A stretch of 64,000 nt of DNA from the NCBI GenBank assembly GCA_949825025.1, contig OX463788.1, positions 26,979,036 to 27,043,035 on the forward strand. The letters are read 5' to 3'. This document shows positions 39,952 to 52,280 of the stretch, one piece after another. Source of the DNA: Siphlonurus alternatus (Eukaryota; Arthropoda; Insecta; Ephemeroptera; Siphlonuridae). Position 1 is the first letter of the stretch. The number at the start of each line of letters is the position of its first letter. The notes below the pieces were generated by a model that saw nothing but the letters and a program-made list of their open reading frames with translations, made no database searches and was not told the DNA's origin. Position numbers and translations under genes: made by a program.

Positions 39952-40318
39952 CAATAAAAATCTGAGCATTTCTAGCTAAAACTTTTTGACTCGATCGGCG
40001 TATCAACTCGATGTTATTGTACGAATTTTAGGAAAAACATGGCAATTTTTTTATTTTTATCGTTGATATCTTACGCAATTCCCCGTAGAATGTATTTGAA
40101 AAATGATGAGAGGTGTAACATACCGCGATACATCAGAAAGTGTCATAACCTTTATTATCTCTCCATATATAGAAATCTGGCGCTAAATTTGGTGTTAAAT
40201 TAGGAGCTTAACATGGTTAAGCACCATGTTTAGCACCAGGGATCAAAATCAAGGCTAAAGTGGGGATTAAAGTGCTTTTTGTGAATGTCCCCCATTTGCG
40301 CCATATTTAAGGCTTAAG

Positions 40319-42026
40319 CAGTGGTGAAAGTAGTTTCAATCTCTTACCAGTGCGCCTCAGATAGAGGCCTGAAGGGCCAAAACCCCCGCCGGAGGCGCGA
40401 TTTTTTGGGAAAAAGGGGCGTGGCTTAATTTTTTAATATTTAAAAGTGGTTTAAAATTCATTTATAACATTTGAATGCATATCTTCATTTGAGTAAAATT
40501 AAATAATATTATCCAAACTTTGAAAAAAAAAAAAAAAAAAATGCAATGAGTGATTGATTTTCGATCACATTAAAACATTAAATTCATAAAAAAAAAAAAA
40601 ATTAAAAATATTATAGCTATATAGCTTTTAAAAAAATTAATACGAAAGAAAATCCCTAGTGATTTAAATTGAAAGCACTTCGATCTTCATTGATCATATA
40701 ACAGTAGTATTTAATATAATAAAAATACTTTAGTTATATAACTCTTACGATTTGGGATGCTTTATAATTTAATCAAATACGTCAATTATTTAAAATTTAA
40801 ATTAATATTTTGAATATGCCTCAAAAAAATTATTTGAACAAAAATTAAAAAAAAAAAACGCGAGAGAATTCTTTTTATAATTATAAATTTTAATGTTTAT
40901 ATTTGTTTCGGTAATTAATTTTTATTTACTCTAGATCTTGTAGCAATTATTGTTCCCCTTTGTCATCGATAGAAATTAAAATCTAGCCATATTAAATATG
41001 CTCCAAACGTGCAGCCATCTCGGCCCTAATAGCGGCTGCATTTATCTATCTACTCTCTTCTAGCAATGCTTGCATGAGTCGCATTTTATGCATGTGACTA
41101 AATTGTTGTTACACTTATTCTTTACAAACTCATTAAAAAAAAAAAAAAATGAGAATAAAATTTTTTGTTTGCTTTTCTAAAAAATTCATTACTATGAAGA
41201 ATTTTTTGAGACGAAGACTCAATTTTACTAACCTAGCACTGACTGCGATTGATCTTCTATACGATCCCAAATCCTTTGCCCTAATTTTTTTAAACTCCTT
41301 GCGTAAATGAACCCTCTAAACCTCGGTGGGTATGTGGGCCAGAAGAGGCACTCCCCCTTTGCCTCTTGACTTAATTGTAATTAAAAATTAATTTGAATAA
41401 AAATGTGTTAATTTTGTGCAATAAATGAGACAGAAAAAAAAAATGTAATAAAATTCGTGGTGTAGTATATATAACGCATCATCAGCAAAAGATGTTTTGA
41501 ATCTATTTTAATTAATTTTATTAGTCATTCAAGAATTAAAAAATACAATAAATATATATTGAAAGAAATTTAATGCTATAGTAAATATCTTTCTCTTCAT
41601 AAAAATCGAAGATAAAATAGTCAACCCAGTAGGCCTACAGAAATTTAAATAAATTTAGAAAAACATTAAAAACTATTTCTATAAAAAAAAAATCGTCAGC
41701 TTGACATAGCTAATAAATAGTTGATAGTATGTAAATAGTTGATTTTGTTTTTTTTTTTTTTTCCTTTTAGGAGCTTTTTAACTCAAAAGAATTAAAGAGT
41801 AAATTAAATTTCGTGAGACAAAAGTACGAAGTATAAGAAAATTGTCATTCATTATTTGAGCATGATTAATGTTTTACAAAGTAACTTCTCTGATTTTGAA
41901 AATTTTACTAAAAATTATTGATTATTTTTAATAAATTTCGATCAGTGTCTTACCAGTGCGCCGCACTGGCGTCAAATGTCTTACCAGTGCGGCGCACTGG
42001 CGCGCACCGGCTTACTTTCACCACTG
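40319..42026. mobile_element. 1.7-kb hAT-type non-autonomous element
   Basis: Flanked by a perfect 8-bp duplication GGCTTAAG (40311-40318 and 42027-42034). Termini CAGTGGTGAAAGTA and TACTTTCACCACTG are inverted; subterminal CCAGTGCGCC words recur at both ends (three times on the right). The interior is AT-rich and shows no transposase, so it would need a helper. Confidence 0.92.
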
Positions 42027-42240
42027 GGCTTAAGGCGAATTCAGAAGGCGACAAGGGCGATGTGATGCGATTTTGTCACACAAGCTGTGAAATCCTATAT
42101 ATGCTGAAGCGAATTCGCTATTGCAGCGGCGAATATCGCGTTAAGTTACAATGATTTTTTTAAATCACCAAATATGGCCACCAATGGATGTTACAGCAAG
42201 TGCGCATTATTCGTTTCACGTCGCAGGCTGGAAATTAATG

Positions 42241-43147
42241 TTTTAGTTTAGCTCTCTATGGAAAAGCCTTATACTGTAAACTAAAAACTTAAGGATGAAT
42301 CTCAGTAGATTGATACCTCGCAATCGTAGCGCCTGAATGCAACAAGACTTGCAGGGGACTTTTAGAACTCACCATCAATTATAGGTGTCATTCAAATTTG
42401 GAAGCGAATCTGTCTAATCAGTTTTGTGTAAACTAAGGTAGAAGTTAAACATTGGCCTTATGGACAGGAATCTGAAACCACTTAATTTGTAAATCTTCTA
42501 AATATTGTAAAGTTGAACAATGAAATTAACCAAATTATACAATCAGCTTTTTGGGTTCATTCACAGACAAACAGACGAGGCACCATGTGATTTTTGTTGT
42601 GCCCCCTTTCACAGTACTCCAAGTATTCTTTTGCATTATTGGTGACCATGCAGTGTGCCTACCCAGAATGCAGCACAGACCTACGCAGTACACATTTACG
42701 CAGTAACCAGTAACCTATCTCTTAATGCGCCGATCTAGTATAACTCCATAAGGATATCATGGGGCCATTATATTTTACTTGCACCCCGCAATTTTTAGGC
42801 CAAAGACTTGAAACTTGAATAGAAACATAAATATAGGATATATTTTTTTGCATCTCGCTAGATAAGAAAATTGTTTTCTTATTCCGCAGACTCTTAATTT
42901 TTAAAGAAATAAAATGCAGCAGCGCTTTTGAGTTTTTCTGCTTACTTTTTACGTCTCTCAAAGCACGTTGTTTCTAACACGATGCGGGTGTTGGTATGTC
43001 TACAATATACCTGACTTTGAAGAAAATTAATTAAGGTTTCTTTTGTGACTGTATAGGTAAATGGATGGTGCGGGAGTGAGCCTTTGATGCGGAAATAAAC
43101 TGAGAGTAACCAAGCTTTTGTTTAAGAGGCGCCCTTACAGTTCATGT
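42241..43147. other. Non-coding stretch, nothing recognised
   Basis: Mixed-composition sequence. CGCAGTACACATTTACGCAG near 42675 is a local repeat. A 79-codon minus-strand frame at 42722-42961 has no recognisable family. Confidence 0.4.
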
Positions 43148-43310
43148 CAGGCGCGGATCCGGGGGGGGGGGGGGGGGGGGGCTGCAGCCCCCCGAAATTT
43201 TAGATTTAATATGGGCACTTTGGGCACTTCCCCCACTTCAATTTTTTTCTTAACATTGACTTTATGGAGGCAGCCCCCCACCCCCGAAATTTTTTCTGGA
43301 TCCGCGCCTG
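43148..43310. mobile_element. 163-bp CAGGCGCGGATCC MITE with a 21-G run, copy 2
   Basis: Perfect termini CAGGCGCGGATCC and GGATCCGCGCCTG. Flanking octamers GTTCATGT and GTTCATGC match at 7 of 8, fitting a hAT-type duplication. The 21-G run (43161-43181) and the following GCTGCAGCCCCCC sit at the same place as in copy 1. Confidence 0.9.
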
Positions 43311-43879
43311 GTTCATGCTGTAATGAAAAGTTGACAACAGTGACAATATAACTTGTATAAGTCAATAAATATGATCTTTATAATGCAAAAGTAACAAATA
43401 TATTATTATTTTATTTTTCCACATTATGCTGTATGGATCATGAACCGAAAAGTTAACTCCACATTTTTTTTTTCATTTTAAGTTGTTTTAACTATATGAT
43501 GTAAGATTTTTATATGAGTGTACATTACAACATTTTATATGCTATATAATTTTTATAATATTTCCTAACTTATCCAATCAAGGAGAACTCCTGGCCATCA
43601 AACATTTCGCAATGCACACAGTATACATTATATATGCACATAACGCACTTTTAACAAAAAGGAAGAGAATAGTAGAAAAAAACAAACAAACAAACAGCAA
43701 AATATATACCGCTGGTACTTCTAACCAGTGAATAATTCTATAGTCATTAAAATATTATTAAAAGTATTTTATACAAATTTTATGATGTATGTAATGTAAA
43801 TATATAAATATCAGATCTATAATATATAAATTTTAATTCGTAAATATAAATAATATGAAATTCTCCTTCATATTTGTAA
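43311..43879. other. AT-rich spacer, nothing recognised
   Basis: No gene, no clear repeat structure. Confidence 0.4.
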
Positions 43880-44048
43880 ACTTACCAAGTTTATACATAC
43901 ATAACATAACGCCATATCCCTTTACGGGGTAAGCCAGCAGCATTATTACCTCGGCCGTCTATAAATTGCCCTCCAAAGCACTCGATTCTTGCATACTCCA
44001 CTTGCTTCAGAAATACTCATAACACTCTTTTGCCTTCTGCACTCTCTA

Positions 44049-44730
44049 TTACACTGTGTACTTTTTAACACTTATGTTCTTCAAACATTCTGCAATCACA
44101 TCCAACCAAACCTTTTTAGGTCTACCAAATCCTTTCATGCCTTGTACACTACCTTTAAACACCTGTTTTGCAATTCGTTCATCACCCATTCTCTCAACAT
44201 GTCCAAACCAACGTAGTGTACTTCGTTCATACTTGTCAATTACGCTTTCTTTCACTCCACACTCATTCATCACCTATGTGTTTCTCACTCTATCCATCCT
44301 AGTTTTACCACACATATTCCTTAAAAAACTCATACCAACAGCATTCAGCTTACTTCTATGCTTTGTTTGACACACCCATACTTCAGATCCATACATCAAA
44401 GTTGGTATTAGGACAGAGTTATACACAGCTAGCTTAGCCGTATTAGACAACAGCTCAGTGCGACACAACCCTGCCATACTACCCACAATCCTCCTGCCAG
44501 CACTTACTCTCCTATCAATCTCTCCATCTACACTTCCGTCCTCTCAAAACAATCTTCCCAAATATACAAATTCTTTCACACGTTCCAGCTGTTCTCCTTT
44601 TAGGTCAATTCCTTTTGCCTCGTTGCTATCTGTACTTCCAAACACCATTACTTTTGTCTTGCTCACATTGATTTTCAAATCCATACGACTAGTACTCACT
44701 TCCAAACGGTTTAACCTTCTTTGCAAGTCA
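44049..44730 (-). pseudogene. LINE C-terminal region, interrupted by stops
   Basis: Continuation of the reverse transcriptase in three pieces separated by stop codons near 44544 and 44274: thumb region (INVSKTKVMVFGS), an SVLIPTLMYGSEVWV block, and a C-terminus with RWFGHVERM and GRPKKVWLDVI. This order is the usual one for LINEs of this type. Confidence 0.85.
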
Positions 44731-44739
44731 TCTTCGCTA

Positions 44740-45678
44740 TCAGCTAGCTAACACCAATGCATCATCCGCATACAACAGCAACCATAACATTATCGTACCC
44801 ACACTAATTCCATTTTCACCTATACCAGCCAATCTTACACACTTATCCATAAACACATTAAACAGCCATGGCGACATCACACAACCCTGTCTCACTCCTC
44901 GCTTCACTTCAAACCATTCGCTCAAACCACCATTCACCCTCACACACGCTTTACTACCTTCATACATAGATTTTACTGCATTCAGCAATTCATCATTTAC
45001 ACCATACTCGGACAACACTTTCCACAGCATACTTCTATTCACCTTATCATACGCCTTTTCTAAATCTACAAATGCGACAAACAACTTTTTATCAAAAGCC
45101 AAATGTTTTTCAATCAACTGTTGCACAGTAAAGAGCTGGTCTGTGCAGCCTCTGCCCGGCATGAAACCACACTGCACCTCCCAGATCTTTTCCTGTGTAA
45201 CTCTTTGCACTCTCCCAATCACCCACCTACCATACACTTTTCCTGGTATACTTAGTAAACTAATTCCTCTATGATTTTTACATTCATACTTATCTCCCTT
45301 TCCCTTGTAAAATGGAACAATTACAGCACACTTCCAATCTTCTGGTACTCTCCCACATTTGTAACACACTTGACATAACTCAAGAAAACGCTTCATCAAC
45401 CACGGGCTTCCATACTTCAGCATTTCACTCGTTACACCGTCCACTCCCGCAGATTTTCCATTTTTCAACTTGCACACAATTCCTTGTAATTCTTTCATAC
45501 TCATTCCTTCCTCGATTCTATTCTCCTCTGATGCGTCCACCTCATTCATACCCTCTAACCCGTCCATATCTTCATTCACTTCATCATCCTCCTCCTGAAA
45601 CAACTCCATAAAATACTTCTGCCAACATTCTCTGCTCTCGCATTCGTCCCACACAATCTCAGCCTCTGAGTTTTTCAC
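44740..45678 (-). pseudogene. LINE reverse transcriptase domain
   Basis: Reads through the canonical blocks: KNGKSAGVDGV, GKGDKYECKNHRGISLLS, CGFMPGRGCTDQLF, FVDLEKAYDKVNR, GVRQGCVMSPWLFNVFMD and LLYADD. YADD holds the catalytic aspartates for target-primed reverse transcription. A short GCTAGC/AGCT-like duplication just after the YADD box creates a stop and frame change, and coding continues at 44544-44726. This copy is inactive. Confidence 0.9.
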
Positions 45679-45700
45679 ACCACTAACATTTTGAACACTT

Positions 45701-46369
45701 CCTTTATATATATATAAATTTTATGCCTCTACTAATGTAAATGTAATGCTCGATCACAATTTTGTGTTTATTAAAAGATGTATAATATTAAATTTCTTAT
45801 TATTCCAATGTCTTATTTGAAATGGAAGATTTGTGATTGTTTATTAGAAATTCATTTCGGCTCTAAAATATTATGTTGTATCTCTTAATTGAGATTAAGC
45901 TGGCATCAATAGGTCTGATCGTAAACTCTGCTCTATATGTACACTTGATACACACTTGGTCGACTTCATGTCCAAGTACATAGGAAATTGAGAGCAGAAA
46001 ATTTACACAAGTTAAGTTTTACCAACAGATGTAATGCAAAAGTTTGATCTTTTTATCCATAATTTTTGTTAGCTCAAGAGAAGGAATTTGCTTACAATTT
46101 TCAGGCCATAAGAATACATGGATTGTATGTATTTTGCTGTTTATGTTAATAATCCCTAATAAAATAGTTGCCAAATTAATAAAAGTTCAGGAGACCTGAA
46201 ATTTGTGTAAAACTTTTTGAATGACTTCAGGATTCAAGACAATCACTATGTTTATATGACAATGTTTAATACATATTCATTGACGATGGATAATGTTATA
46301 TATTCTTATGTAGCGTTGTCAACGAATATGTACTAAACACCGTTATGTGAACGTACTAAATGTGCATCA
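45701..46369. other. ENPP 3' flank, possible 3' UTR
   Basis: AT-rich sequence downstream of the ENPP stop codon. On the minus strand AATAAA-type hexamers occur near 45840 and 45770, either of which could end the transcript. No other gene seen. Confidence 0.35.
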
Positions 46370-46479
46370 TCACCTGTAGGGCTGCACTGAAGGTTTCTCT
46401 CCATGTCGCCGCTTCAGACAGCTGATTGCCAGCAAGCCGGTTCCTCCAATTATTGCAGCAGCCACCACAGCACTGGCCA
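46370..46479 (-). CDS. ENPP-like exon 5: membrane anchor and stop
   Basis: A short terminal exon after a 144-bp intron. The acceptor is GGTACACAG. It encodes the rest of a hydrophobic helix rich in A, V, I and G, then KRRHGEKPSVQPYR and TGA at 46372-46370. Basic residues after the helix predict an extracellular catalytic domain and a short cytoplasmic tail (type I topology). Confidence 0.9.
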
Positions 46480-49400
46480 CTGTGTACCACAACAAATTAT
46501 TGATATATTGAAATTATAAATCAAACGTTGGTATTATAAGAACATTCTTTTTTCACATTTTTTAATTCTTTTATACTGGAACTATTGTGCTAGCACCTCA
46601 GTCAATTTAATGTGTTTGCATACCTGTTATGATAATTGGAGAGAAGTCAGTTGAAGCATCATTCAGAGGATGGATCAACATCAGTTGTGCAGGAGAGCTA
46701 GTGAGAGAGCCGTTGCTGACCACGTCAGAGGCTTGCAACAGCAGCAGATGGGCCCATAGAGGGTACAGGTCCACCGAATTAAAAGGAGGAATTTGCACCC
46801 CCTTCCGAATACTTGGGCCCCAAGCCAAAAAGAAAGGGTGCATGGACTTCACTTTATTGTCATATCCATGAATACCATATTTGCGCTCAGGGGTTGCTAA
46901 ATGTGAAACAAATAACAAAGAACTTTTATTACCATCAATAATTCATATTCATATAATTATTCACTATTCACATTAAATATAAATATTTTTTTAAACACAA
47001 AAGTGTACATTTTTACCAGAGTCTTCTGCGCGCAATGTTTTTAACAAAACATTGTTCAATGTCTGTCGCGTGGTGTAATTTTCGATTGTTGAACGCGAGA
47101 AAGCAAAAAAGTAAACAAACTTCGTTGTTTACAATTTTTTGCCGCTGGCGGCGCCACCAGCGAGCGGTAATTATCAAGGAAAGCATTATGAATAACATGA
47201 AAAACTAATAGAAATAATTAAAAAATTGAGGACATGTTTTCAAAAATCAAGTGAAATGGAAAGAAACATACGCGGAAATTTTATAGAAAAAATTAAGAAT
47301 TTTTAACGGTTTTTTATCATTGAAACGGTCGAAGAAATGTGGAGCGATAACCATGGTGTAAGTAATGTATATCATTTCTGTGTTCCCAAGGGCTTGTAAG
47401 CTATAAAATCTTTTAGCTAGCAGTTCTGACAGGACTTGGCTGCCCTTACCAGCCGCACCAGTGTCTCATTTCTTGATTTATTTAAAGATAAAAAGCAATA
47501 TAATAGGGTTTTAAAATTGTACCTTTGAATTTCTTATATCCTGAAGATATAGCAGTAATTCGATAATTTACAAGTTTCTATGCTTTTAGACTTTAATGCT
47601 GGGGTGACTGGAGTCCCATCTAACATCTATGATTGCATAGAATCACATTAAAGGCAATGAAACGCAAACCTCAGTCTGCGTCGTCTTTTCTATGTGCTAA
47701 AAATAAGATAAAGAACCGTTATATTTACTAATAATTAATTTTTTACATTACCTGGATCAATGTAGTACGAAATAATGATATTTTTTATACTTTTGGTGTG
47801 ATATTTTGGAAGTTATCGTTACATTTAGGCGTCAACTCTCGAATTTCCTATGTTAAACAATGGCGCATAGTCAACAAAAACCGCTCGCTAGTGGCGCCTC
47901 TGGTCACTCTGGCGGGCGCAAAATGGAACTGAAGCGTCACGCAATAATCGGACCACGCGACAGACATTGAACAATGTTTTGTTAAAAACATTGCGCGCAG
48001 AACACTCTGATTTTTACATTAAATATACCATTTCACACCAGATTTTATGACATACCATGACCTGCATACTGCATATATAATATTATTATAATTTAAAATT
48101 GAAGAACTAAAACAAATAAAACCCAACACAGTATAGTGGAATTAACGATATATTGAACAAACAAAAAATCTATCCCTTGATTTAATTTTAAATAGGTTTT
48201 TCTTTATAAGAGGTGGTGTATAACAGTGCAAGTGCCCTATTCTGGCTAATGGCGCTAAATACTGCATTCAGATCGACTAAATAGTGGTTAAATTGTTTAA
48301 AAAAACATTAAAAGTTATGAAAGTTTTGTTGGCCCCCTGGATCCTTAATAAAAAGAATAGGGCCTAAACGCCTAGGACATGGCTGCAGTTTCAATAATTT
48401 TTTAAAAATAATTCCTGGACTCACAATCTGAGTGTCATAATTTGGCACCCTCTATTAAATTCATTTCTGCAATAATAATAATAATAATTATAATAATAAT
48501 AACTAGGTTGGGAGTTAAAAACACAAATAATAATAATAATAATAATAGAGCAAATAGACCTGATCTTGTTCTCTTTGACAAGAAAGCTCGAACAGCGGTG
48601 ATTGTTGACATTGCTGTCCCGCTGGATGAGAATCTTGTGATCACAGTTGCAGAGAAAAAGCGCAAGTACCAGCCACTTGCTGTCGAGCTCAAAGACATGT
48701 ACCAGCTACGTGGTGTTGATGTGGTTCCAGTTGTGATCTCTAGTAACGGTCTTGTGACCAAAGACTGGTCAGTTGCCAGAGAGAAGTTGGCTCTCAAAGA
48801 ATACCACATGCGTGTCATGCAGAAGGCTACTATTCTTGGCACGGCTAACATTGTGCTCAAGGTTTTGAGCTTGTAGCACCCCGGCATGTGTACCCGCAAT
48901 CCCCTCTCAATGTTTGGTACCGGCACTTACATCTTGGCTCAATCGAGCCCGGTGTTTGTGTTACAAAAAGAAAGAAGCAAAAAAACAAAACAAAAACAAC
49001 ATTATAATAAAAATAAAAAAAATAAAAATAAAAAAAAACATGCAGATTGTCAATTTAACACGCCCAACGTTTAAAAAATTCCCCACATGAAAATTATGAA
49101 AAAAGTTTAAAACATTCTCTTCTACATCCCCTATCAGTAGCTAAAATATCAGGTATGCATGTATATTTGAGCTATTTTTGAAGTTATGGATTTTTAAAGT
49201 TGACTAATTTAATGTAGAGATAACGCCAAATGGTTTTTCGTAATGTCGATTTTTTATTATTGAAAAACCTCCTTTCATTACTCACGAATGTGTCTGTAAA
49301 ATATTATAGGGCCAACCCACGAAAAATATTTAGAAAATTGAATAGTTAAATTATTTATTTTTACATGGTAGCAATAGCAGCAACACGGAAATTTCATGTT

Positions 49401-50463
49401 TCTAGAGATAAAGTATTTTTTTACTTAATAACGCGGTTCGTAATTGCTTAAATAAAACTTGGAAATAAGCATTTCGATTCCCAATCAAACTTTTCATCAA
49501 TTCAAAATTTGGGTCTTTCACAAATAAAAATTAGTAAATAGGTTTTAAAGTCGAACATATTTGCTGAAAAGTAGAATTCAAAATGTAAGTAGCGCCTCTG
49601 GCGGAAAGCGTCGGCAGGCACCAGAGACCCTACAGAGACCTCCGTGACATATGGCCAGGAATTTGAAAAATCTGGGCTCAGTTCCGCTGTAACTGATAGT
49701 GGCGGCGCAACTGAATCACAGCGGCAAGGCCCGGTTCTTGCTGGCTGCATTCGCCAGCAAGAACCGGACCGTGCCCAGCCGTGCTGTGTGTTTTGCAGCG
49801 CCGCCACTCTCACAGTCAGTTACAGCGAAACTCTTATCAAATCTCTGGCCATATGTCACGAAGGTCTCTATAGGGGCTCTGGGTAGGCACCAATCATCAC
49901 TTGGTCTTGACGCCATGTTTTTGTGGTCCCATATAAATGCAGATTTACGAATGAAAGCAGTGAAATAAGGTAAAAAATCATAATGACAGTTACTTATTTA
50001 CTTTTTAAGCTCATATGTGAATGATTTTAATAAGGAAATTTGTCCTGGGGTTAAAGAAAAGTTGACTTTACTTTTAACTGCCAATTGTTGATTTTTATGT
50101 GACGCACGTAAATAACAAACCAGGAAGTAATCAAGTTCACTATCATAAAGTTCACTTCAAATATTAATATTAACTAATAAAGGAAGAAATATAGTAATTC
50201 TCTCTTAAAAAATATGAGAATAAGCTGGAACAACATCAGGTGCAACATTTTTTTTTTTTTTTTATTATTTCTAGTTGTTTTCGTACTATATATCTTTGAC
50301 TTTACTTTAACATGGAAGTTCCATTTCTCCATGTTAAGGTAGTCAACATTAAAAATTCATAACTTAAAAATTAGCTCAAATTTGTATACCTGATATTTTA
50401 GCTACCTACAGGGGATGTGGATGTGAACATTTTCATTTTTTTTTTTTTTTTTTTCATAATTAC

Positions 50464-50504
<41 letters not shown>

Positions 50505-50644
50505 TTGGGTTTGTTATCTTCCCCTAAATTAAGATAGGTGACAGTATACAGTTAATAGTTAAAACTTTATGACACAACCGTTTAAAGAAGTTAAATTATT
50601 TGTATTTATAATCTACTGTATTTTAGTGTAATTTGACACAAAAG

Positions 50645-50722
<78 letters not shown>

Positions 50723-52236
50723 GGGCGGCTCGTGACCCTTTTCTCTGGGGGTGGGGGTTTAGTAATTATAAATACATATACATAAACACACACACACAAA
50801 CGTATATATAATCCAGTAATCCAGTGTTTCAAAGAATATAAGATTTTTTTAGCATTTTATTATTTGCTCCATTTATCCAACTTACGGGTAAAGTTCCACC
50901 TTCGAGCATATTCATTGATGGAGTCTCTCAAGTCCTGGAAAGCATAGCCCTCATCAGCTACAACTAAGATGGGAGGTGCTCGACGGGAGTTTATCACGTG
51001 CCAACGTTTTGGAGTGCTTTCTTTTGTGTATACAGTGAATGGCAGCTTCAGAGATGCATTCTTCAGATCATGATACACCTGGCTCTCAAACCCTGTTGTG
51101 ATAAGAAAAGCATATTAAATTACACAGAAAAATAATATGAACATAAGAGAAACAACTATAAGACTACTTCAAATGCTGATTTAGCTAGCTGAATTATTGT
51201 ATTACAGTATATAAGTAAATTAAGTAAATCTTTTATTGAAATTATTATTAGTCTTTTATTAAACACAGAAAGTGTACATATTAACAGCACTAGAAACATA
51301 CATTATAGAAAAACATTACAATAGAACACATAAAACATACATACAAAACATATATAATAGTTACAGAATAATAGAACAATAGAAAATAATAATAAAACAA
51401 TATAAAATAAAATAACATATGATACTAACAGCCTGTTACATCATAATAATAATATATCATATATATAATCACATATATAAAATATATATTTTATATATGT
51501 TTATTATATATTTTTATTGCAATAAAAAGTGTACATAAGGTGTAAACTTAACTGGAACATAATAATGTATATATATTATATATATAATAATTTTAAACTT
51601 CTACCGTGTTTACCCGCCAAGGCAAGAAAACTGTTAGAAAATTTAAAAGTCTTCCGAGGTGGGACTCGAACCCACATCTCTCTGCTTACATGGCTGAGTG
51701 CCTTACCCCTTTGACCACTCAGCGACCTTCAAATCTCTGACAAATTCTGTTAAGGGTAAGGTAATGCCAACAATGTTAAAAAAAATCCCTCACACAAAAA
51801 TTCTGAAAAAAATTTAAAATGTTCTCCTCTACACCCCCTATCAGTAGCTAAAATATCAGGTACACAAATTCAATCTAGTTTTTGAGTTATGAATTTTTAA
51901 AGTTGACTACTTTAACATGGAGAAATGAAAATTCCATGTTAAATTAGTCAACATTAAAAATTCATAACTCAAAAACTAGATCGAATTCGTACACCTGATA
52001 TTTTAGCTACTGATAGGGGGTGTAGAGGAGAACGTTTTAAATTTTTTTCAGAATTTTTGTGTGAGGGATTTTTTTTTAACATTGGTGGCGTTACCTTACC
52101 CTTAACTTATACTACGCCAGCTGTGAAGTTGGCTTTCTTTTCTTGTCTTGGCGGGTAAACACGGTAGAAGTTTAAAATTATTATAAAATACTGCCAATGT
52201 CTGTAAGTTGAAAAACTTACTATATTTCATCTTCAT

Positions 52237-52280
<44 letters not shown>

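Larger units (their letters stand above)
43880..45700 (-). mobile_element. LINE (non-LTR retrotransposon), 5'-truncated and frameshifted
   Basis: The minus strand from about 45690 to 44049 encodes a reverse transcriptase and the C-terminal region typical of RTE/Jockey-like LINEs. The upstream endonuclease domain is missing. The 3' noncoding tail runs to about 43880. Clade assignment is by eye. Confidence 0.85.
51593..52180. mobile_element. Inverted-repeat unit carrying a tRNA-like head and a nested TTAA MITE
   Basis: CTTCTACCGTGTTTACCCGC at the left and its mirror near 52140-52172 bracket a tRNA-like block (51655-51727) and the palindrome 51754-52101. The outer pair reads through TTTAAACTTCTACC on both sides. 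It is within ENPP intron 2. Confidence 0.7.

Noticed and set aside
44458..44751. Plus-strand Ser/Leu-rich 97-codon frame
   Set aside because: Antisense of the LINE C-terminal region.
45312..45611. Plus-strand 99-codon frame over the LINE
   Set aside because: Antisense shadow of the reverse transcriptase; no family resemblance.
48435..48926. Minus-strand 163-codon frame
   Set aside because: It is the shadow of the retroelement endonuclease fragment on the plus strand, ending in (AAT)n-encoded isoleucines.
49502..49968. Overlapping frames on both strands rich in Arg, Ala and Thr
   Set aside because: All fall in the self-complementary Mutator-like MITE at 49622-49881.
51655..51727. Functional tRNA gene
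   Set aside because: Only box A and the T arm are sound; acceptor and anticodon stems do not pair, and it lies inside an inverted-repeat unit.
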